This document shows positions 44,235 through 53,552 of a stretch of DNA of 63,937 nt, piece by piece. The position numbers and the translations under genes are program-made. The DNA lies in the NCBI GenBank assembly GCA_022826645.1, contig JAJDUM010000061.1, positions 1 through 63,937 of the forward strand, in the 5' to 3' direction. Source of the stretch: Candidatus Poribacteria bacterium. GTDB lineage: Bacteria > Poribacteria > WGA-4E > PCPOR2b. Each line of letters begins with the position of its first letter. Within the stretch, counting starts at the first letter, position 1. The notes under the pieces were generated by a model. It was not told where the DNA came from. It was given only the letters and a program-made list of their open reading frames with translations, and made no database searches.

Positions 44235-44413
44235 GGTATTTATGTTGTTCCGAGTCAAACACGCCGCGTTCCGTTTGACATTTCATCAGAGTGAGTTGAT
44301 CCAGCAAGTTCAGGGGATGTTCGTAATTTTACCCTGTTTAAAAAATAAACGCAACCGTTTTCCCGAATCGCAAGAAATATGTAATTTGAATTTCAATCCT
44401 ACCTGAAAACACT

Positions 44414-44606
44414 TTACCACAGAGACATAAAGAACGGGGAGAAATACAGAGAAGAATTAGAGGAAGTGAGGGAACGAGATAGCGGGTGTTCATACGCTTC
44501 TCCCGATTCTCGGGACCCTCGGCTTTGCCGGGACACGCTCCCTTATTTCCTAGTTCTTTCAAAAATAAAAAACTCTGTGCACTCTGCGCCTCTGCGGTCA
44601 GTTTTA
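44414..44606. repeat. Intergenic inverted-repeat element (CACAGAGA type)
   Basis: The stretch begins ACCACAGAGACATAAAG and ends with CTCTGCGCCTCTGCGGTCA, whose complement TGACCGCAGAGGCGCAGAG is related to the start. The middle includes a small hairpin (TCCCGATTCTCGGGA). Such CACAGAG-type repeats are widespread between genes in large environmental genomes and often give spurious protein calls (AEAQSAQ-type translation). No true coding sequence is seen. Extents are approximate. Confidence 0.6.
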
Positions 44607-44661
44607 AATAAAAGCACACAACGACCTATTGTAATGGATTTCAAGTTATGTGGGAAATTTG

Positions 44662-44689
44662 TTGTATTTTTGGGAAAGCGTGTTATAAT
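44662..44689 (+). promoter_or_regulatory. Sigma-70 promoter for the beta-propeller gene
   Basis: TTGTAT (44662-44667), a 16-base spacer and a perfect TATAAT (44684-44689) with extended TG at 44681-44682 lie about 50 bases upstream of the start at 44739. Confidence 0.55.
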
Positions 44690-44738
44690 TTTCGGAGGCT
44701 TTTGTATAACAGTTCAATCATAGAGGAAGGAGAAACTG

Positions 44739-45440
44739 ATGGGCAGAAAAGTAGAGAAACTCTTTCGAGCACCTTACGGTGTGCCTAACGGCTTGCAGGT
44801 AACAGATGAGGGGTTGTGGATCGCAGACCAGATCACTGATCGGGTAGCCTTGGTTGAAACGAGCGATGTCTCCGATTATGGAGTAACGAAGATGATTCGG
44901 GATATTCCGAGTGATTGCTCCAATACCAGTGGGATGGCTTACGGCGATGGAGCGCTCTGGCTGGCAGCCAATGGTCCTGGCGAACGCTGGCGTCCCCCAC
45001 GTGCAAGCGATGCCAAACCGGGGATGGGTGAAATCATTAAGACTGACCCACACACCGGAGAATGCCTCGGTCGGTATCCCATACCGGACGGCGGCGGCAC
45101 ACACGGTGTGGAATACGATCATTATGAGGATGGGTATCTCTGGGTCGAGACGCTAAAGAATCAGATTCTACACAAAGTACGGATTTCGGATTGGTCTGTG
45201 CAGCACTCGATTCCGTTGCCGTATGGCCGGGGACATGGTGTTGTACGGGTAGAGGACGGGGTTTGGGTCGTGCACACCTCCGACCGAGTGATCGTTAAAC
45301 TCGATCTGGACGACGGTTCAGAGCTAGATCGAATTGAAGTGCTGGAGAGCGATCCAGAACCGCACGGTCTATCGATTTACGGGGATGATTTCCTCTACTG
45401 TGACGCCACCTCTGGATGGATAACAAGGATTACAGTTTAA
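44739..45440 (+). CDS. Beta-propeller protein (SMP-30/virginiamycin B lyase-like)
   Basis: The 233-residue product is a single set of propeller blades with repeated GLWIAD and GYLWVET-type strands and GGGTHGVEY, GRGHGVV motifs containing histidines suitable for metal or ligand binding. It resembles SMP-30/Vgb-like families, which include lactonases and lyases. There are only about five blades and no signal peptide, so it is cytoplasmic and may be a small six-bladed propeller. Substrate unknown. AAGGAG precedes the start. It has its own promoter. Confidence 0.75.
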   Translation: MGRKVEKLFRAPYGVPNGLQVTDEGLWIADQITDRVALVETSDVSDYGVTKMIRDIPSDCSNTSGMAYGDGALWLAANGPGERWRPPRASDAKPGMGEIIKTDPHTGECLGRYPIPDGGGTHGVEYDHYEDGYLWVETLKNQILHKVRISDWSVQHSIPLPYGRGHGVVRVEDGVWVVHTSDRVIVKLDLDDGSELDRIEVLESDPEPHGLSIYGDDFLYCDATSGWITRITV

Positions 45441-45502
45441 AGAAAGCCGGTCAAGGCGTATGTACAAAGGTCGGGATTAGAAAGCCTGTCCCTGGCCTTA
45501 GA

Positions 45503-45543
45503 TAAAAAAGCGGTATCACCCCCAAAAAGGGCGCGATACCGCT
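45503..45543 (-). terminator. Rho-independent terminator of the 45569-47814 operon
   Basis: AGCGGTATC (45509-45517) pairs with GATACCGCT (45535-45543), with an inner CCC/GGG. On the minus strand the stem is followed by TTTTTTATC. It lies 26 bases past the last stop of the operon. On the plus strand no T-tract follows, so it acts mainly for the minus strand. Confidence 0.85.
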
Positions 45544-45568
45544 TACAGTGTGAACCTCAGACGCAACC

Positions 45569-46111
45569 CTACTGTGTCGAGGCTGCATCATCCGATGTGT
45601 CACGGGTCGGTGGATTGCGTCGTTCCCGCCCTGTCCAGACTCGTCGGGGTCTCGATTTATGCCGATTCTCGGCATCCTCGATGGAATCGGGATCGGGCTC
45701 AAATTGACGAACCGCTTCAGGGTCAGACTCCCTCAACCGACGAAGCCCCTCCTCTATGCCAAACTGGTCAAATAACCGTTTCGCCTGCTCACGTTGCTCA
45801 GACGACAACTCCGCCCAGCCATGTGTATCCGTTTCAACCGTCTTAACAGATTGCTCAAAAAGCACAGTCATATCGGCTTCCCACTCTGTTTCTATCATCT
45901 CTAGGATTGAAGCCATCTTTTCCACACACGGAGTACACTGGGCATCTGGCTCAACTGAAGATGTTTCCATAAAGACTTTTTGCGCTTGTGTTAACTTTTT
46001 GATGTCGTAGACTCTCGGAACAAAGGGAAAATTGCCCGTTGCATACGCCCAAAAACAGAGCAAAATGCCACACACACACAACGTGGATACCGTAACCAAA
46101 AACGCTTTCAT
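45569..46111 (-). CDS. Membrane-anchored protein with CxxC and EEGLRRLRE motifs, unknown
   Basis: The 180-residue product has an N-terminal signal anchor (about 5-25). A short stretch with DAQCTPCVEKM (CxxC, about 58-61) follows, then a coiled-coil-like helix (about 65-110). The C-terminal stretch FGIEEGLRRLRESDPEAVRQFE (about 117-138) is shared with the upstream gene product. The acidic, low-complexity C-terminus (RPRRVWTGRERRNPPTRD) is probably disordered. CxxC suggests redox activity or metal binding. The start overlaps the upstream stop by 4 bases (ATGA), so translation is coupled. Third gene of the operon after the secreted peptide and the 5-TM protein. Function unknown. Confidence 0.7.
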   Translation of the reverse strand: MKAFLVTVSTLCVCGILLCFWAYATGNFPFVPRVYDIKKLTQAQKVFMETSSVEPDAQCTPCVEKMASILEMIETEWEADMTVLFEQSVKTVETDTHGWAELSSEQREQAKRLFDQFGIEEGLRRLRESDPEAVRQFEPDPDSIEDAENRHKSRPRRVWTGRERRNPPTRDTSDDAASTQ

Positions 46112-47457
46112 CGTGCAGAATCCTCGCTGCCCTGTCTAGCGCGTTGCCGTTCCATTTGCCTAGCGACCTCTGGGTCATCTTCTCTCAAACGGCGGAGCCC
46201 TTCTTCAGGACCATACCGTTCCAAAGTATCCATCGCCCGGTCGAGCCTCTCTGATGAAAAACGTTCTTTCAGTGAGGCTTCAAAATCCGCCTCAGTAGGA
46301 AGTGCTGGCGGTTGAGGTGAGACTTCAGTTACAACCTTTTCGGGTTTGACCGCCGGGGGCGTTACGCCACGATAGTCGGTATCAGGTGTCGCAGGATCTT
46401 CCCCCGATGCCGTTGAAGCACGGTCAAGCGGTACTGCAAAAGGGAGATCCGGATCATTTTCCTCAAAGGGTAAGACCTCCTGCGACACAACTGGCGGAGG
46501 AGAAACACTGCCGGGAGCCTCCTTGGTATCCCCCTCTTCGCCGATATAAACATCATCTATCCATGCCGTAATGGACTCCTGATTATCCGACAAAAGATTG
46601 AATCGAGCCGCAGCCCAAATTCCAACTTCCGGTGTCTGCAAAAATTTGTTGCATCCCCTCTCGTATCCGGACTTCTGAATCATGTTAATGAGGCGGTGGC
46701 GCATCTCCGCATCTAAGTCTGAGGGAGTTTTCCCAGGATGGTGTTTTTGAAACAGGTCTTGAAAATGTGAAGGGGCCTGATCAAGTATCGCAAACTCAGT
46801 CATGCCTTTGGAAATCATATAGTCTTTGAATTTTGAGAATGACTCCAAAAATTCCGGCGGACTACCAGTCTCAGCAGCATCTTTTATCTCTTGCTTCACT
46901 TCTTCGTTTAGGATATTCATCACTTTTTGCTGGAGGTCGCTGGAAACGGGGCCTTTTTCAGCTTGCAAATCGCCGTTACGTGCTGATTCTGGAGAAACAC
47001 TGGGCTTTTGAATTTCGCCAACCGGCTTTAAGGATTCCGCTGTTTTTCTCTCAGCAGTGAAGATAATGAATAGTTCAAAAATGAACAGAACGCTAAGCGC
47101 GATCAACGGGATGACTCTCAACCCAGGCCTCACTTTTTCCTTGAAGAATGGTCTGTCTTGAAAAATCGCAACGACGCCTCCAATTATTGAACAGATACCC
47201 CATCCGATTAATCCTATGACATCCCCATTGATGGCAGATTTTATTGCCATCCCCCCCACGATAATGAGTGGTAACGATACAAAGACGGGTCTCAGCCATG
47301 GCCGCAATTTTTCGTAAAAAAACGCGACAACTCCCAATACAATCAATCCAGTACCTGTCCAAATCGCCCCCCCCATCTCCCCATCGTGGAACCCTTGATA
47401 AAGGGATAACCCCGCAAAGACGAATAAAAACAGAGCTGCAATGTGATGATTTTTCAT
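46108..47457 (-). CDS. Five-TM membrane protein with EEGLRRLRE C-terminus, unknown
   Basis: The 449-residue protein has five N-terminal hydrophobic segments (about 3-22, 30-48, 57-75, 83-100 and 114-135). A long soluble region follows, with helical segments (LQQKVMNILNEEVKQEIKD, MRHRLINMIQKSG) and a Pro/Ser/Asp-rich linker (about 310-390). The C-terminal block YGPEEGLRRLREDDPEVARQME matches the downstream protein. No family is recognised. Start at 47457 (MKNHHIAAL) follows GGGGAGG; the open frame to 47520 is longer but lacks that site. The secreted peptide gene ends 99 bases upstream on the same strand. Confidence 0.7.
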   Translation of the reverse strand: MKNHHIAALFLFVFAGLSLYQGFHDGEMGGAIWTGTGLIVLGVVAFFYEKLRPWLRPVFVSLPLIIVGGMAIKSAINGDVIGLIGWGICSIIGGVVAIFQDRPFFKEKVRPGLRVIPLIALSVLFIFELFIIFTAERKTAESLKPVGEIQKPSVSPESARNGDLQAEKGPVSSDLQQKVMNILNEEVKQEIKDAAETGSPPEFLESFSKFKDYMISKGMTEFAILDQAPSHFQDLFQKHHPGKTPSDLDAEMRHRLINMIQKSGYERGCNKFLQTPEVGIWAAARFNLLSDNQESITAWIDDVYIGEEGDTKEAPGSVSPPPVVSQEVLPFEENDPDLPFAVPLDRASTASGEDPATPDTDYRGVTPPAVKPEKVVTEVSPQPPALPTEADFEASLKERFSSERLDRAMDTLERYGPEEGLRRLREDDPEVARQMERQRARQGSEDSAR

Positions 47458-47556
47458 TGGTAATTTTCCTCCCCATAGACTTGAAATCAGAAAATAAATG
47501 GGACATACCAAAGAACTCAATAAGCCCTCTGGTATATCTCAGTTACGAGCAGCAAA

Positions 47557-47814
47557 CTATCCACCACACCAAAAGTAAGCGTAGCTGCATACCGCTGCCG
47601 CATATGCCAACGCTGCCACACAAGCTGGTTCCCCAACAGGCGTAGGCTCTACTATAGCAATACTGCAAACTAAACGAGTGAACGCCCTTGCATCATAACA
47701 TCTTTGCCAGGCGTTACCGCAGTTGATAAATGCGGACGCCTCTTGAGAAGAAAAAGGAGCTGTCCCACATAGAAGCGCGACCATCACAAGTATCAAAAGG
47801 CTTATCTTCAACAT
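47557..47814 (-). CDS. Secreted six-cysteine peptide with symmetric Cys spacing, unknown
   Basis: The 85-residue precursor has a signal peptide (hydrophobic about 4-20; likely cut after EASA near 28). Its mature chain of about 57 residues has six cysteines with intervening residues 6, 10, 14, 10 and 6, and ends C-G-G. Both arms C-x6-C-x10-C and C-x10-C-x6-C lie on a single helical face, and the central loop has Pro and Gly (VEPTPVGEP). A helical hairpin closed by three disulfides is predicted. AAGGAGA precedes the ATG. It opens a minus-strand operon with the 5-TM and CxxC proteins. I recognise no known peptide family. Confidence 0.8.
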   Translation of the reverse strand: MLKISLLILVMVALLCGTAPFSSQEASAFINCGNAWQRCYDARAFTRLVCSIAIVEPTPVGEPACVAALAYAAAVCSYAYFWCGG

Positions 47815-48383
47815 AATAAAATCTCCTTGTAGCCATCGTTTCGACCTAAAAACAGAAAAAGGTTCCGATTTATCGGAATCCTCGACAGGTCGGGAGCTGC
47901 GTTCTCAAATCGCACAGTCCTTTGTTTTTGAGCGAAACTTGGGGCATGAAAAGGAATGCCTTAGCATTCCGTTAGGGAAAAGGCTTCTACATTAAAAACA
48001 AATAACATCGTAGATATACTATTCTATGATGTTAATGTAAAAGCGTCCCTCGCCGGAAATTCAATGGCGGCCTAGCTTTGAGGCGTTGAACCCGAAAACG
48101 ATCAACGATACAAAGTTAGAGGAGATTCACAGGTTAAATTGAGCGAAGCGGTGATTAATCTCGCTATTTTTTCACGTCTCAGCACCCTGTTGGCTGTTTT
48201 GCTATGATGCGGTTTTGTCAATGTTTGTCGGTATCTCAACGGCAATATGATATAGTATACTCGTTATTATAACCCTTTTGCAAAAATAATTGAAAAAGTC
48301 TTGACAACGTTTATCCTATGTTGTAGAATAGTATTTCTATAAAGTTATTAGGATATTCGTGCCCCAGTTATGGAAGAATCATA
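47815..48383. other. Intergenic region with hairpins, upstream of the recombinase
   Basis: This 569-base gap between the divergent peptide and recombinase genes has no coding frame. It holds a small hairpin GGAATGC/GCATTCC (47953-47970) and a bulged fold-back at 47984-48043 (arms CTTCTACATTAA and TTAATGTAAAAG, plus an inner AACATCGTAG/CTATGATGTT pair). There is also a short TTCCGATTTATCGGAA palindrome near 47862-47877 and the recombinase promoter. The fold-backs could be terminators, a recombination site, or remnants of one. Confidence 0.55.
48301..48329 (+). promoter_or_regulatory. Consensus sigma-70 promoter for the recombinase
   Basis: TTGACA (48301-48306), a 17-base spacer and TAGAAT (48324-48329) form a near-perfect promoter 55 bases upstream of the recombinase start. 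Confidence 0.75.
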
Positions 48384-49301
48384 ATGAATGAATCAGATCG
48401 AAATATCAGAGGCCAAACGGAAGCGTTAATCAAAGCGACTGTCGCACCCAGCACTATTAAGACGTACCAACACGCCCTACAACAGTTTGAGATTTGGTTG
48501 GAGGAGCGTTCCCTGAACGATAGCTTACTTGCAAACTATATCACGGAGCTATACCAGGGTGGAAAGTCGGCGGCGACAATCAGTAAAATCGTCGCTGCGG
48601 TCAAATGGAGGGTGAGAAATCATGATGTGGGAGTTGAGGATATTTCTTTTGAGATCACTGAAAAGACACTAGCTGGCATTCGGCATGAAGGCAAAAACCG
48701 AGGACGGGGACAGGTAGGGGGCATAACGTGGGATATGGTAAAGCAGATATGTGTACTTGCCGAAGCGGATCACACCGTCGCAGGATTGAGAGATTCGGCA
48801 CTCATCCGATCGATGAGTGATTGTCTATTACGTATCAGTGAAGTAGTCGCAGTAGATGTAGCGGATGTCGATAGCGTGTTGACAATTCATCAATCAAAGA
48901 CTAACTCTGGGACCAGGGGCTTCCCCGCTGCGACGCTGTATATTGGAGATCCCACGCGGCAGGTGATAAAGCGGTATTGCAAAGTAGGGGGTATCACCAC
49001 AGGTGCACTTTTTCGGCGGATTCGTCGTGGCGACAACATAACCAGCGGCAGGTTATCGGTTCAAGGTGCAAGAAACGTTATCAAGCATCGGGCACGCGAG
49101 GCTGGGGTTGAAGGTTTCATCTCCGGACATTCCCTCCGTGTTGGTTCTGCTGTATCGCTTGCTCAAGCGGGAGCGTCTGTTGTGGATATGCAAGTCGCGG
49201 GTCGATGGAAATCACCTCAGATGCCAGCGCATTATGCACGGGCAGAGTTGGCAGAGCAAAACGCGATTGCACGGTTCAAATACGGAAAATGTAAAGGTTA
49301 A
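48384..49301 (+). CDS. Tyrosine recombinase (phage integrase family)
   Basis: The 305-residue tyrosine recombinase has an N-terminal core-binding domain (about 1-105, YQHALQQFEIWLEE) and a catalytic domain. The full set of residues is present: Arg150 (LLRISE), Lys172, His249-Ser-Leu-Arg252 (GHSLRVG), Trp275 (GRWKS) and nucleophile Tyr284 (PAHYARAE). It should catalyse site-specific strand exchange. No accompanying excisionase, phage or integron genes are seen, and an att site cannot be identified with certainty. A near-consensus promoter lies upstream. Confidence 0.92.
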   Translation: MNESDRNIRGQTEALIKATVAPSTIKTYQHALQQFEIWLEERSLNDSLLANYITELYQGGKSAATISKIVAAVKWRVRNHDVGVEDISFEITEKTLAGIRHEGKNRGRGQVGGITWDMVKQICVLAEADHTVAGLRDSALIRSMSDCLLRISEVVAVDVADVDSVLTIHQSKTNSGTRGFPAATLYIGDPTRQVIKRYCKVGGITTGALFRRIRRGDNITSGRLSVQGARNVIKHRAREAGVEGFISGHSLRVGSAVSLAQAGASVVDMQVAGRWKSPQMPAHYARAELAEQNAIARFKYGKCKG

Positions 49302-49390
49302 ATTTATCGAGGCAGGAACATCCCCTCAAACACCACATATTTAGGGATAGTCCACCATAAAAGTGCAGGCGGATTTCTATTGTAGTAGAC

Positions 49391-49570
49391 CTTAGAATTA
49401 ATGAGACACTCCAAACCGGTGCGGTTAGAAACCGCATCTACCGTTCTCCCGTTTGGTAGGCACAGTTTCCAACTGTGCCGATGCGGTGCGGTTGGAAACC
49501 GCACCTACCGGTCCCGATAAATCGGGATCGAAACCGAGGGGCGGAAGTGTCTATTTATTTTTAGAATTCA
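49391..49570. mobile_element. MITE-like element, copy B
   Basis: Left terminus TTAGAATTAATGAGACACTCC and right terminus GTGTCTATTTATTTTTAGAATTCA are inversely related, and the right side (GAGGGGCGGA then the terminus) matches copy A at 29606-29750. The interior is a row of small palindromes (listed separately). It is not coding. The right end provides the TAA stop and last codons of trmFO. Boundaries are approximate. Confidence 0.7.
49416..49527. repeat. Row of palindromic GGTGCGGTT/AACCGCACC-type repeats
   Basis: It contains GGTGCGGTT-AGA-AACCGCATC (49418-49438), GGCACAGTT-TCC-AACTGTGCC (49459-49479, perfect 9-bp stem), GGTGCGGTT-GGA-AACCGCACC (49485-49505, perfect 9-bp stem) and TCCCGAT-AA-ATCGGGA (49512-49527). 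Such short stem-loops are typical of dispersed intergenic repeats. They lie within the MITE-like copy B, so may have been carried by or inserted into it. Confidence 0.75.
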
Positions 49571-50928
49571 TTATAAATCGTATCTTCAAGCCCCGACAGA
49601 AAAGCCTCCAGATCCCCCAATGCCCGTTCCGCATAAGCGGCAGCGCGTTTCCGTTTGTTAAGCCGTTTGCTTGTGTTCAGCGGAGGCAAAATCCCGAAAT
49701 TCGCCTTCATTGGTTGAAAATCAGCCGGGCTTGCGTGCGTTACATAGTGACAGAGGGAGCCGAGGATCGTGGTCGTTGGTAGGGATACCGGAGTTTGGCC
49801 ATGCAGGATACGTGCAGCGTTCCAGCCAGCGAGCAAACCTGTTGCGATGTTGCCCATGTAGCTTTCAACGCCCGTGATCTGCCCCGCGAAAAAGAGATTC
49901 CCCCGCTCCCGGAACTGAAGCGTCGGATAAAGCAGTGTCGGTGCATCAATAAAGGTGTTACGGTGCATCTGTCCATACCGCACGAACTCAGCTTTCTCAA
50001 GTCCAGGGATCGTGCGGAAAACCCGAGCCTGCTCCGGAAACTTTAGGTTTGTTTGAAAGCCGACCATGTTGAACAACGTACCGGCAAGGTTATCTTGCCG
50101 CAACTGTACTACGGCGTAAGGATGCTTCCCGGTACGTGGGTCGGTTAACCCCACCGGACGCATCGGACCGAAAGCCAAACTTTCATGCCCACGGCCCGCT
50201 AGAATCTCTACAGGCAGACATCCTTCAAAGAATTGATGCCAACCTGCCCTTACGCCCTGCTCTAACTCCTGCTCGAAAGATTCCAACTTAATGCGCTCCG
50301 CACCGAGCAATGCTGCTACGAATCCATCGTATTCCTCACGGTTCATTGGGCAGTTGATGTAATCACCCTCTGTCTGTTCACCATGCCCATAGCGCGAGGC
50401 ACGGAAAGCAGTCTTTAGATCAATTGACTCTACGCTCACAATCGGCGCGATGGCGTCGAAGAAGTAAAGATGCTCCTGACCACTCAGGGCAGCAATAGCA
50501 TTTGAGAGACTTGGAGAAGTCAACGGTCCAGATGCGACAATAGTAGGTCCGTCAGGAAGGGCGGTAACCTCTTTGCGCACTACCTCAATCCGAGGATGAC
50601 TTGAGATTCGCTCTGTTATGAGGTGAGAGAAAGCCTCACGGTCTACCGCCAACGCACTTCCCGCGGGCAACGCTGTTTTGTAGGCACACTCCAGCAGCAT
50701 GGATCCCAAGCGACACATCTCCGTCTTGAGAACTCCGGAGGCACGATCTGGCATATCAGATCCAAGCGAGTTGGAACAGACTAACTCACCAAGATTAGGG
50801 GTGAGGTGGGCACCCGTCGTCGTGGATGGGCGCATCTCGTAAAGATATACCTGGATGCCGCGCTCAGCCGCTTGCCATGCGGCTTCGCTGCCGGCTAGCC
50901 CACCGCCAATGATGGTTAGATTTTTCAT
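49561..50928 (-). CDS. trmFO: tRNA (uracil-5-)-methyltransferase TrmFO
   Basis: TrmFO methylates U54 in tRNA using methylene-tetrahydrofolate and FAD. The 455-residue protein has the FAD motif [14 protein letters not shown] (6-19), the [24 protein letters not shown] block (about 53-76) and the C-terminal [18 protein letters not shown]. The C-terminal residues NEF and the stop lie in the MITE-like terminus at 49561-49570, so the natural last codons may have been replaced. RBS weak. The gene lies upstream of the convergent recombinase and downstream of a cytochrome c gene. Confidence 0.95.
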   Translation of the reverse strand: MKNLTIIGGGLAGSEAAWQAAERGIQVYLYEMRPSTTTGAHLTPNLGELVCSNSLGSDMPDRASGVLKTEMCRLGSMLLECAYKTALPAGSALAVDREAFSHLITERISSHPRIEVVRKEVTALPDGPTIVASGPLTSPSLSNAIAALSGQEHLYFFDAIAPIVSVESIDLKTAFRASRYGHGEQTEGDYINCPMNREEYDGFVAALLGAERIKLESFEQELEQGVRAGWHQFFEGCLPVEILAGRGHESLAFGPMRPVGLTDPRTGKHPYAVVQLRQDNLAGTLFNMVGFQTNLKFPEQARVFRTIPGLEKAEFVRYGQMHRNTFIDAPTLLYPTLQFRERGNLFFAGQITGVESYMGNIATGLLAGWNAARILHGQTPVSLPTTTILGSLCHYVTHASPADFQPMKANFGILPPLNTSKRLNKRKRAAAYAERALGDLEAFLSGLEDTIYNEF

Positions 50929-50972
50929 AGGTACAACCCAAGTTTCTAGTGGTGAGGGGTTAGTGTTGACAC

Positions 50973-51539
50973 CTAAAAAGGTCTGCCCATACGGTTGAGT
51001 GCGACCGGTACGGCGTTTTTGACAGGTTTAATGCTCTGTAAATATGCCCACATCGCCTTGAGATCCTCGTCGCTCATGTTTGAGTAAGCGTTCGTGATCG
51101 GCATTGGTGGCAGGAGTTTTCGATTCCTCTCATCGCCTTGATGGTAACCAGTTCGCATCGTGTCAATGAACATTTTTTCTGTCCACTCGCCGAGCCCGGT
51201 TTCTTTGTCAGGCGTGAGGTTTGCTGCAAAGATTGTCCCAAAAGGCATTGAAAACGCGGCAAGCGTCGGTGCGGCGAGCATAAAAACGCCGCGTTGCATC
51301 ATGGTCATGTCGAATTTGGGATACGGTGCGTTTGCAGGATGACCCGCAAGATACATGCTCATATCCATCTCTGCACCTTTGCGCGGTGTGTGACATTGAC
51401 CGCAAGCCCCTACGGCATCCACAAGATACTTGCCACGTTTGACCAAATCGCTCTGACTTTCTGCATAATTCAAGCAGAGCAGGATGAATATTATAGTTGA
51501 AGAGATTGCAATTGCGAAAAGCCAGTGTTTCTTGTGCAT
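50973..51539 (-). CDS. Cytochrome c family protein
   Basis: The 188-residue protein has an N-terminal membrane anchor or signal (about 5-22). A class-I-type c heme site ACGQCHTP (CxxCH near 47-51) follows, then YLAGHPANA and the axial methionine region around [29 protein letters not shown]. It is probably a soluble or anchored electron carrier in the periplasm. Genes of this type are found near oxidases or dehydrogenases, but none is adjacent here. It sits 44 bases from trmFO with a weak RBS. Redox partner unknown. Confidence 0.88.
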   Translation of the reverse strand: MHKKHWLFAIAISSTIIFILLCLNYAESQSDLVKRGKYLVDAVGACGQCHTPRKGAEMDMSMYLAGHPANAPYPKFDMTMMQRGVFMLAAPTLAAFSMPFGTIFAANLTPDKETGLGEWTEKMFIDTMRTGYHQGDERNRKLLPPMPITNAYSNMSDEDLKAMWAYLQSIKPVKNAVPVALNRMGRPF

Positions 51540-51584
51540 TCTACCAATTCTCCTTCGGATTTTGATACAACGGAAATAGCGTGT

Positions 51585-52865
<1,281 letters not shown>

Positions 52866-52934
52866 TCATCATTCAACTGAAAAGGCAACCAGATTCTCGC
52901 GCGATACGGGAGTGATTTTTCTGCAAGTCCCGTT

Positions 52935-53351
52935 TTAAGTCGAAATTTTGTTCCTGATGAAGTCAAGTGCTTCAGCTTGATTCGCGCCAAACCGAACGTA
53001 AACCCCGCGGAAATTCTCAAGCCGCGACGGTTTAACGAATGGACTTAGCAACACTCCGTTCTTGTCAGCGTAGCAGCTACGGAACGCCGCCCAGGACTTC
53101 GTTATGCGATAAAATGGTGCCGCAACGATGAACTGATGTTCGTAGAGTTCATACCGGAACGGGAGGAAGTACCGGTTGAGCGAACCGGTTACAAAGACTG
53201 CTGAGAGGAGGGTAACAAAAGCCGATTGGAAAAGCCAGTAAATGGATGAGAAAAGAAGGAGGAGAAAGAGCATAAGCAGAGCCGATCGCCTCCGGTTTTC
53301 GCGCAACGGATGAACCTTCCAAGTCAATTGAGGGGTGGGCAGATCGGACAT
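52935..53351 (-). CDS. Two-TM protein of unknown function
   Basis: The 138-residue protein has two adjacent hydrophobic segments (about 24-42 and 43-60), then a soluble domain with FRYELYEHQFIVAAPFYRITKSWAAFRSCYADKNGVLLSPF and VRFGANQAEALDFIR. This resembles the bacterial PH-like (bPH) membrane proteins, but the match is not strong enough to be sure. The N-terminus is basic and cytoplasmic. It lies between tgt and secG on the minus strand with about 110 bases to tgt. Function unknown. Confidence 0.6.
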   Translation of the reverse strand: MSDLPTPQLTWKVHPLRENRRRSALLMLFLLLLFSSIYWLFQSAFVTLLSAVFVTGSLNRYFLPFRYELYEHQFIVAAPFYRITKSWAAFRSCYADKNGVLLSPFVKPSRLENFRGVYVRFGANQAEALDFIRNKIST

Positions 53352-53552
53352 TAGCGAATTAACAGGGCGAGCGGAACTCGGTGCGCTGTGTTTTTACGCG
53401 CTATCTATTTCTTGAGATAGCACTCGTTGGAGTACGCGATTTAAGCATCACTTCCCCATGTCTCAATGATCAGGACAACTGAAAAATTGGCGATAGTATA
53501 CTTCAACTACGGTCTACGCAGGCATACTTACCAGACCTTGCTTGCCACCTTC

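Larger units (their letters stand above)
44235..44738. other. Divergent intergenic region
   Basis: This 504-base gap between pyrK (minus) and the beta-propeller gene (plus) holds the inverted-repeat element at 44414-44606 and the plus-strand promoter at 44662-44689. An open frame of 93 codons here (44338-44619 minus) only translates the repeat. Nothing else is supported. Confidence 0.6.

Noticed and set aside
44338..44619. 93-codon open frame on the minus strand with AEAQSAQ-type translation
   Set aside because: It is the translation of an intergenic inverted-repeat element (CACAGAG type), a known source of false protein calls, and has no RBS or family.
47984..48043. Fold-back read as an integron attC site
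   Set aside because: The arms lack the conserved core triplets, and there is no gene cassette array; it stays an unclassified hairpin.
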